Program-made: the position numbers and the translations under genes
The notes under the pieces: model-generated
Told to the model about the DNA's origin: nothing
Database searches by the model: none
The model's input: the letters and a program-made list of their open reading frames with translations, nothing else
Part shown: piece by piece, positions 23,901 through 28,563 of the stretch
How the letters are laid out: each line of letters begins with the position of its first letter
Position numbering within the stretch: the stretch's first letter is position 1
IMG/VR virus record: IMGVR_UViG_3300035670_001016
Location: 1-28,563 of that record
Reading direction: 5' to 3' (one strand)
DNA from: a virus
Length of the DNA: 28,563 nucleotides

Positions 23901-26900
23901 TAGCAATGCTGTTCAAGCTTTGACCGTTGTTGCACAAACAGGGGATGACTTACAAAAAGCATTGGCTAACAGATTTAAGTCTGTAGCTACGAACGTGCCT
24001 GTTGTTGTGCTTGAACAAAACACGCCGCTGCCAAAACAGATTGCAGACAACAAAGCTTTGAAAGATAGTTGGGATGTTGCTAACGCTATGTACGTTGGTC
24101 CAGCGTATGGTCAGCCGACTATATATTTACGTGGTGCTTCGTTTGGTGACCAGCAAAGTGTCAACAATGTAGATGTGCTGCACGAGAGTGCTCACGCTGC
24201 GCTTGATAAAAAGCTAATCACTGCCGAGAACATGGCAGAAACCCAGGGTGTTGTTACTGGGGTGAGTAAAGATCCGCTAGTACAGGGGTACATGGAGCTA
24301 CAAGAAACAATGATGCTTGCTCAGCAAGCATACGACGAAGCAGTAAAAAACAACACAATTGACCCCCAAGTGCTTGAGCTTGGCGAAACACTTAACGTAT
24401 TCAATAGCCCCCGTGAGTTTGCAGCCTACGGCACATCTAATCCGTATTTTGTTAAGTTTCTTAAGTCGGTAAAAACGCCAGATAAGTACAGCTCAACAGG
24501 TCGGGACAAGACACTGTTTACTAAGTTTGTTGAAGCTGTTCGCAAGATTCTTGGGCTTGCACCCAACCAATTCAATGCGCTTTCTGATTTGTTTGACATT
24601 ACCGACAGGATTGCATCCATGCAGGTTCGGCCTGCACAAGAAGTTATTGGCCTGCGCGGTAGGCAGCTTAAGACTGCTAAAGAACGCCAAGAGCAACAGA
24701 AACCATCGTTGGCTGCAAAGAAACCCGTTTCACAAACACTAACAGCTACGCCTTCTGCAAATGTAAAACGCATGGCAAAAATGTTGGGCGCTAAACTTTA
24801 TGGCACTCCAGACAAGATAGCTGAAGTGTCAATTAAAGAGCTGTTTCAAAATTCTTTTGACGCAATTAAAGGTGGTTTTGAAGAAGGACTTCAAACAACG
24901 GGCGATATAAAAATAAAAATAGATGAAAAGGATAGGTCTGTTACCATTATTGATGACGGCCCTGGTATGCCAGCTAGCGTTATGGGCAATCAATTTTTAC
25001 AAATTGCTGGAACTGTAAAAAAGACAAAACGTGCGTCCGGTGGGCTGGGCGTTGCAAAGATGTTGTTTTTGTTTGAAAACAAAGAATTAGAAGTATTGTC
25101 TTTAAACAATGGCGAGATAGCTCGTATGGTTACCAGTGGAGAGGAGCTTAAAGAATCATTTGACGACCCCAGCAAATCTCCTAAAATTGAAATTACTTCT
25201 GACCCCAAAGTTGTTAAACAATACACAAAATCAACATTTCCTGAAGGGCACGGTACGTTAATACGTGTTGTAATTCCTGAAAATTATCTTGACGAATCAA
25301 CTGGGGAAACTAAAGATATACCATTTAATACATGGGATTTAACACATAGTCAATCTCTTCAACACAGCCCGTTATTTGAAAATATTAATGTGCTGCTAGA
25401 CCGAGGCTATGGTTACGACACACTTCCGTTAGGTAATAATTTTCCAATAGATGACTATACTGTCTTTTCTAAAGTTAAATTTAATTGGGGTGAAGCACGT
25501 ATTTATATATCAAAAGACGAATTATTTTACGCGCCTTTTGAAAATACTTACATATTATCAAACGGCATATATCAGTTTGGTACTTCAATTAAAGATAAAC
25601 CTGGGTTTGGCGCAAAAAATATTAAAAGAAATTTTTACATTGACGTATCGCCTAATGAAAATGTAAAACCAGAAGACCCTGGCTACCCATTTGATTTAAA
25701 TAGACAAAGATTTTCTCCCGTTGCTCAAAAAGATTTTGATAATATTTTTAAATACGTAACTCTTACGTTTGCCCAAGCTGAGTATGGTAAAGATGTACAA
25801 AGTTTTGGGGTGGTGCAGTACATAGAACCTGACGGTAAATTAAGTCCTTCTGAAGAGCTTAGACCTGAAATACCACCAGCCCCAACTGGGCTTACGCTTA
25901 TTAAACCTACAGACAAGGTAGAAGTTAAAGACGGGATAATGTACGTAAATAATAGGCAAATTCCAGAGCTGTCTGTGGATGATCTGTCTAAAGTTAAAAT
26001 AGAAATTGACGAACTTAAAATCCCGCAAGATAAAATTGATTCCACACGGGTTATGGTTCACGATAACCTTGTTAAAACATTAAGCGCGGATGAACTAGAC
26101 GCTTCATCCATACCTCGGACAGACGTTGTTAGTTACGAAAAAGACGACACTGGAGTTATAACTGCGGGTAAAGTGCCGTTTACTGCAATAGCACGAGAAA
26201 AATTTGGTTCTCGGTTTGACGCTTACTTAAAAGAAGTAGGCGACATATTTATGCAGTTGCGCGAAGTATTGGTAATGTCTGACCCAAGCTATGCCAATTT
26301 AGAAAAAGAAGCAATCGGTGTAAGTTTTGATAAAGAATATCTTGGGGTAAGCATACGTGTCCCGTTTAGTGGGTCTTTCTTAAACCCTGCGTCTACGGAT
26401 CTAGCGGATAAAGGAACACCTGCTCAAATTGCTGTGTCCATGATTGGCACGATGATCCATGAGCTAGCACATTTTAAAATACGTAATCATGGTTCAGATT
26501 TTGCTAAGGAAATGCAACGCGACATTATGTATTTAGAGACGATGCCTGGGTTTGATCTGGCAGACGTAAAGAACAGCTTTGCCAAGTTTTTAGCCAAGAA
26601 CATGGACATTTATCAGTTCTTAAACAAGGAGTTTAGAAGTGGAGATCTTGAGTCTGTTGGAAAGCGCTTCTCGGACGCTAGCAACGAACAAGTTGGAGAT
26701 GGTCGCATTACTGAACCAGTGGAAGTCGCTGGCGGAAAAGGAGAAGGGAAGCAAGGAGTACCCGGAGGCGCTAAACAAAGCCCTCAAGGTGTTGAATCGG
26801 TCGGCCTCCCTGCCGGAGTTTCTGGCGAAGCTGCGGAAAGAAGAGCAGAAAGAACCCAAAAAGAAATCGACAATGCAGTAGATGAAGCCGTTGAGAAATA

Positions 26901-28563
26901 CGAAACCTCTGCAAAGGCTGAGGGTTTAGCAAAACAAGCTTCACTTATATACAAACTACGTAATGGGAAAAATATTTTCCCTGCACTTGCAGCAATATGG
27001 CGGGGTACAAACTATCGCATTCGCCAAGGTTTAGTTAAGCCAGTAACAAACGATTTCCTAGCTGAATGGGCTGGGAAAGATATACCTCGTTTGCTAGAAG
27101 CTAATAAACAACTGCAAGAACTAAGCGGTATGGCCCAAAAACTTATGGGTGCGGCTGCTGATCTTTCACGTAGTATTAATAATGCGTTTAGCCAAGACCC
27201 TACGCTTCGCGCTAAGTTAGACCAAATTACAAAAGTAACGACCCTTGCACAGGTTGACCCCACTGCTGAAGTTCGTAGTGAACGTATAAACAAAATGTTT
27301 GAAGACCTTGGGCCAGAGGGAAGGCGTTTATACAAAGATATAAAGCAGTATTACGATGACATGGCCGAGCTTTATAGCTCATTGCTTGACGATCAAATTA
27401 ATGATGCCAACATCCCACCTGAAGCAAAAAAGAAGCTGTTGGCTTCAATTAGAAAAATGTACGAAGGTGAAGGTCGGCTTGACCCTTACTTTCCTTTGAT
27501 GCGAGATGGGGATTTTTGGCTTTCCGTATACGTAGGAAACACAAAACAGTTCTTCATGTTCCCAACAATGGCTGAGCGTGATGCTGTTGCTGCTCAGATG
27601 GCTGCTGAGCGTAAAGATGATTTAGATAACCTACTTGAAACCAAACGGTTTGAAATCGGCAACGACTTACGCAAGTTAAGGGAAGCGTCTACAAGACCGA
27701 TGAACGGCCAACACCCTAGCGCAATTCTGAAAGCTACTTTTGATTTGATTGATAACGCCGACTTCACAGACATTACCGCTCGTGAAGACATGAAAGATGC
27801 TGTGTATCAGTTATATCTACGCACGATGCCAGAACAGTCTTTCAGAAAGCAATTTATTACTCGTAAAGGGTATGCAGGTTTTCGTACCGATTTGCTTCGA
27901 GACTTTAACGAAACATCGTTAAGAATGTCACTGCAACTTGCTCGGCTCAAGTACGCACCTAAGTTACGTAATACGTTGTCGGCTGCTCGTGACTCTATAC
28001 AAAATCGTCCAGAGCTTGAGCCTTTCATGTCTGAAATGGAAGCGCGAGTATCCCAGACGCTTAATCCTGATATTCCCGGTGTGCTTGACAAAGTAGCTGG
28101 CTTTATTAACAAGGCTTCGTTTATCTATTACCTTTCCGGTGCGTCTTCTGCGCTATTGCAACCACTTGGTATTTTCCAAACAGGCATTCCTATACTTGGT
28201 GCTCGGCACGGATACCCAGAAACAGCCGCAGAAATGGCTAAGTTAATGAGGGTATGGGATCAATACGGTATGACACGTAAGACTGCAACAGGTAGTTCTG
28301 TTTGGTCGCCACCTTCAATAATGAATGCTTCTGGCCTCACGGCAGATGAACGTGCTGCTGTAGAAAGTATGTTGGCTAGAGATGTAACCCAAAACACTTA
28401 CGCCCGTGCGTTGTTTGATTATAAGAATGTACCCACTGAAGAATTTGGTTCTGTGGCGCAGCGTGGAAAGCGTTATGCAAACATAGCAGTTGGTGGGTTG
28501 CTGCATTCGACTGAAAGACTTTCCCGTGAGATTTTATTCTTAGCTTCGTATCGATTATCTAAA
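20923..28563 (+). CDS. Giant polyvalent-type ejection protein (3' partial, at least 2547 aa)
   Basis: I translated this frame from the ATG at 20923 to the window end without meeting a stop, so the gene is open to the right. In order: two copies of a 23-residue repeat (4-49); glycine-rich hydrophobic segments near residues 195, 290 and 420; a charged Ala/Glu-rich linker; an FtsK-gamma-like winged helix (about 707-766); a possible ART-like remnant (about 907-974); a HESAH peptidase motif (1087-1091); a GHKL/HSP90-like ATPase (about 1300-1450); a HELAH-x5-H zincin (1846-1856); and a helical region including a DPYFPLMRDGDFW motif and an SFIYYLSGASSALLQPLG hydrophobic segment. Such many-domain proteins are known as phage polyvalent proteins, thought to be packaged and injected with DNA, where they act on host and viral targets. 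No single function can be assigned. Confidence 0.85.
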   Translation, partial: MALQTATNPQTGESVALVGNQWVPITQTATNPKTGAKAYLVNNEWMVDEAIAKPTTPTTSAPAETKARPETVTSATDEFSAFMPAISDEPAYRSVMEGAYFTPKEKQTEIGKRLGLGAGPISTSTVQKAADVRAGKAPPTESVVAKVAAALEEQQAPSLEEMLYKQGAADRERLVQKQLETRDRRKFAEDYPILASAGAGAASNIVGLLNAKNVLADGFNVTFVNPLLQGLGLDPLPSTGKAFGTEYFDKAAKDYTPKIAKKELGEAWKESQFAPWLMSKLASNSVSIAQSLTAAFSLPLRAVLLPSMGLQTAGSSYAEGDDPRVALAKGLVEVGTEMLPLKAFDKITDTLKGMSVAKQNAVLAVAGKRLLQAGGAITVNGLVNAIEETAAQLGGNVLDKYFQGKQIELDKGLAEAAIVGAASGKVMSIPHVAGIATGAYEPNIQAQRLLRDVLEGGQFTKEGADAEIAETLRAAPTTSRRISPVATTIAAAEAERLKQKPITPVDLEVQGTAADLERKEPKLTTDVAPPERKERTLDAELTKEQQINVLTQQLVQTRGMAEEDARKIATMRVLASEVEAQRRAAEAEEERKAKLREGLVIPDDDPRVQAYAGELLDNNVVSTKAEAIALAKKRVADEEAADAEDVTEPPVAGGGEGVSVSGGPSGGAPTEGAAPSIDTGVAGTELPAEPTVPREEPPPAELKLARDTLYDQAKNLVIESQRASVSLIQRELRVGYNRAQRILEQLEAEGVVSAKDANRVRSVLIEKPTPKEEAPSVTAPTETVEAEETRAAAPVEGAEVAEPAAETPRTKAIKRLSELTEEARKLESDKLTGFANEIDPEVNKETIANYADEDLDELVKDIERQVARQKRGAATFDLFPVLTGDGFITYVDNDEIAAAYGKENKPPELEQVDFENLLIAPTMNQAKVKLGLPESAKMSTLMQTASDKGYDGITFKSSTGQQYLFFPYQRPFESASPSTALSGAPVNERLNKVSNAVQALTVVAQTGDDLQKALANRFKSVATNVPVVVLEQNTPLPKQIADNKALKDSWDVANAMYVGPAYGQPTIYLRGASFGDQQSVNNVDVLHESAHAALDKKLITAENMAETQGVVTGVSKDPLVQGYMELQETMMLAQQAYDEAVKNNTIDPQVLELGETLNVFNSPREFAAYGTSNPYFVKFLKSVKTPDKYSSTGRDKTLFTKFVEAVRKILGLAPNQFNALSDLFDITDRIASMQVRPAQEVIGLRGRQLKTAKERQEQQKPSLAAKKPVSQTLTATPSANVKRMAKMLGAKLYGTPDKIAEVSIKELFQNSFDAIKGGFEEGLQTTGDIKIKIDEKDRSVTIIDDGPGMPASVMGNQFLQIAGTVKKTKRASGGLGVAKMLFLFENKELEVLSLNNGEIARMVTSGEELKESFDDPSKSPKIEITSDPKVVKQYTKSTFPEGHGTLIRVVIPENYLDESTGETKDIPFNTWDLTHSQSLQHSPLFENINVLLDRGYGYDTLPLGNNFPIDDYTVFSKVKFNWGEARIYISKDELFYAPFENTYILSNGIYQFGTSIKDKPGFGAKNIKRNFYIDVSPNENVKPEDPGYPFDLNRQRFSPVAQKDFDNIFKYVTLTFAQAEYGKDVQSFGVVQYIEPDGKLSPSEELRPEIPPAPTGLTLIKPTDKVEVKDGIMYVNNRQIPELSVDDLSKVKIEIDELKIPQDKIDSTRVMVHDNLVKTLSADELDASSIPRTDVVSYEKDDTGVITAGKVPFTAIAREKFGSRFDAYLKEVGDIFMQLREVLVMSDPSYANLEKEAIGVSFDKEYLGVSIRVPFSGSFLNPASTDLADKGTPAQIAVSMIGTMIHELAHFKIRNHGSDFAKEMQRDIMYLETMPGFDLADVKNSFAKFLAKNMDIYQFLNKEFRSGDLESVGKRFSDASNEQVGDGRITEPVEVAGGKGEGKQGVPGGAKQSPQGVESVGLPAGVSGEAAERRAERTQKEIDNAVDEAVEKYETSAKAEGLAKQASLIYKLRNGKNIFPALAAIWRGTNYRIRQGLVKPVTNDFLAEWAGKDIPRLLEANKQLQELSGMAQKLMGAAADLSRSINNAFSQDPTLRAKLDQITKVTTLAQVDPTAEVRSERINKMFEDLGPEGRRLYKDIKQYYDDMAELYSSLLDDQINDANIPPEAKKKLLASIRKMYEGEGRLDPYFPLMRDGDFWLSVYVGNTKQFFMFPTMAERDAVAAQMAAERKDDLDNLLETKRFEIGNDLRKLREASTRPMNGQHPSAILKATFDLIDNADFTDITAREDMKDAVYQLYLRTMPEQSFRKQFITRKGYAGFRTDLLRDFNETSLRMSLQLARLKYAPKLRNTLSAARDSIQNRPELEPFMSEMEARVSQTLNPDIPGVLDKVAGFINKASFIYYLSGASSALLQPLGIFQTGIPILGARHGYPETAAEMAKLMRVWDQYGMTRKTATGSSVWSPPSIMNASGLTADERAAVESMLARDVTQNTYARALFDYKNVPTEEFGSVAQRGKRYANIAVGGLLHSTERLSREILFLASYRLSK
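20932..21069 (+). repeat. 69-base tandem direct repeat at the giant gene's 5' end
   Basis: CAAACAGCTACTAACCC occurs at 20932 and again at 21001, exactly 69 bases (23 codons) apart. The two units encode QTATNPxTGxxxxLVxNxW (residues 4-26 and 27-49), so protein pattern and part of the DNA are conserved. This is likely a small beta unit in tandem that docks the giant protein to the virion or to another ejection protein. Confidence 0.8.
23041..23220 (+). other. FtsK gamma-like winged-helix domain (within giant CDS)
   Basis: Residues about 707-766 read DTLYDQAKNLVIESQRASVS, LIQRELRVGYNRAQRILEQL, then EAEGVVSAKDANRVRSVLI. This closely follows the pattern of the C-terminal gamma domain of bacterial FtsK/SpoIIIE translocases, including ESQ-x-AS-x-S-LIQR-x-LR-x-GYNRA and the final E-x-x-G-(I/V)-V. 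That domain reads KOPS DNA and, in E. coli, contacts the recombinase XerD. No FtsK motor (Walker A/B) is seen around it. Confidence 0.85.
23641..23844 (+). other. Possible ADP-ribosyltransferase-like C-terminal remnant (within giant CDS)
   Basis: The segment DKGYDGITFKSSTGQQYLFF (residues 947-966) resembles the closing part of polyvalent-protein ADP-ribosyltransferase-like domains, where a GYDGI strand is followed by a YVVF-type strand. I could not identify the expected upstream NAD-binding arginine and the catalytic residues with confidence, so it may be only a remnant or another fold. Confidence 0.3.
24121..24480 (+). other. HExxH metallopeptidase-like domain 1 (within giant CDS)
   Basis: VDVLHESAHAALDKKL gives an HExxH motif with His1087, Glu1088 and His1091. 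About 75 residues later NSPREFAAYGTSNPYFVKFL supplies a candidate third zinc ligand, Glu1165, in the pattern NP-x-EF-x-A-x-x-SN-x-x-F common in polyvalent-protein metallopeptidases (MPTase-PolyVal type). These are proposed to process the polyvalent protein itself or host targets. Confidence 0.65.
24820..25275 (+). other. GHKL (HSP90-like) ATPase domain (within giant CDS)
   Basis: The Bergerat-fold motifs are in order: N box IKELFQNSFDAIK (Asn1310, Asp1313), G1 box IIDDGPGM (Asp1345 to Gly1348), G2 box ASGGLGVAK (Gly1373-Gly1376) and a distal GHGT (1442-1445). This is the set shared by HSP90, MutL, gyrase B and histidine kinases. Spacing is close to HSP90/MORC-like proteins. A downstream beta domain with YPFDLNRQRF may be the transducer part. 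An ATP-driven conformational role is inferred. Confidence 0.85.
26161..26550 (+). other. SprT/YgjP-like zincin domain 2 (within giant CDS)
   Basis: MIHELAHFKIRNHGSDFAKE places an HELAH (His1846, Glu1847, His1850) five residues before His1856, then G-x-x-F. That is the H-E-L-x-H-x4-N-H-x3-F layout of SprT/YgjP-like metallopeptidases, in which the third His is the third zinc ligand. A strand-rich lead-in (GVSIRVPFSGSFLNP) precedes it. The pattern is complete, so an active metallopeptidase is plausible. Confidence 0.75.
26881..28563 (+). other. C-terminal helical region of giant CDS, polyvalent-associated
   Basis: The visible end of the giant protein is mostly helical. It includes TLAQVDPTAEVRSERI, LGPEGRRLYKDIKQYYDDM, a GRLDPYFPLMRDGDFWLSVY segment and the hydrophobic stretch SFIYYLSGASSALLQPLGIF. 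I recall a PYFPLxRxGDYW-type motif and a YYLSSxSSALLN-type hydrophobic motif from the C-terminal parts of very large phage and plasmid polyvalent proteins, where they mark uncharacterised associated domains. The region continues past the window. Confidence 0.5.

Noticed and set aside
20923-28563. Possibility that the giant frame is several genes joined by a reading error
   Set aside because: I read the frame codon by codon and found no stop. Domain order is coherent and linkers between domains are typical, so a single very long gene is the simpler reading.

Overview
The window is a late structural and lysis region of a tailed bacteriophage (Caudoviricetes), most likely a short-tailed podovirus-like phage. 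Every convincing gene is on the + strand and packed end to end: most junctions overlap by 1 to 16 bases (ATGA, GTGA, TAATG), one overlaps by 68, and the largest gap is about 20 bases. I see no host genes, tRNAs, integrase, insertion sequence or CRISPR array. The host cannot be read directly. A domain resembling the gamma domain of the bacterial DNA translocase FtsK hints at a proteobacterial host, but that is inference.

Layout. (1) 1-4351, tail attachment: a head-tail adaptor-like protein cut by the left edge, a four-cysteine protein, two tiny basic proteins, a second adaptor (SU10-adaptor/gp11 type), two paralogous structural proteins around a 64-residue gene, and a protein built of GVxAxGAVGSV repeats. 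(2) 4355-10657, host recognition and decoration: a tail fibre-like protein, a helical protein, four consecutive 2-oxoglutarate/Fe(II)-dependent oxygenases of different subtypes, a collagen-like fibre protein rich in Gly-Asn-Pro triplets and cysteine, and tail-assembly-type small proteins. (3) 10650-12425: a YkgJ-like cysteine-cluster protein, two membrane proteins (holin candidates) and a GH24 endolysin. (4) 12429-15241: a tail nozzle/stabilisation protein and an appendage protein that ends with one copy of the repeat from region 1. (5) 15258-28563, ejection proteins: three large Ala/Gly/Gln-rich, internal-virion-like proteins, then one enormous reading frame that starts at 20923 and stays open to the right edge (at least 2547 residues).

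The giant protein is a polyvalent-type, multi-enzyme virion protein. In order it carries an N-terminal tandem repeat, glycine-rich hydrophobic segments, an FtsK-gamma-like winged helix, a possible ADP-ribosyltransferase-like remnant, a HExxH metallopeptidase-like domain, an HSP90-like (GHKL) ATPase fold and a second, SprT/YgjP-like zincin. A long C-terminal region of the kind found in large phage polyvalent proteins follows. Such proteins are thought to travel in the capsid and enter the cell with the genome.

The two most interesting systems are (a) the block of four 2OG oxygenases translationally coupled to the collagen-like fibre gene, which suggests a phage-encoded hydroxylation pathway for its own adhesin, and (b) the giant ejected protein combining an FtsK-type DNA-binding domain, a chaperone-type ATPase and two peptidases. 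Both are hypotheses from sequence and gene order.
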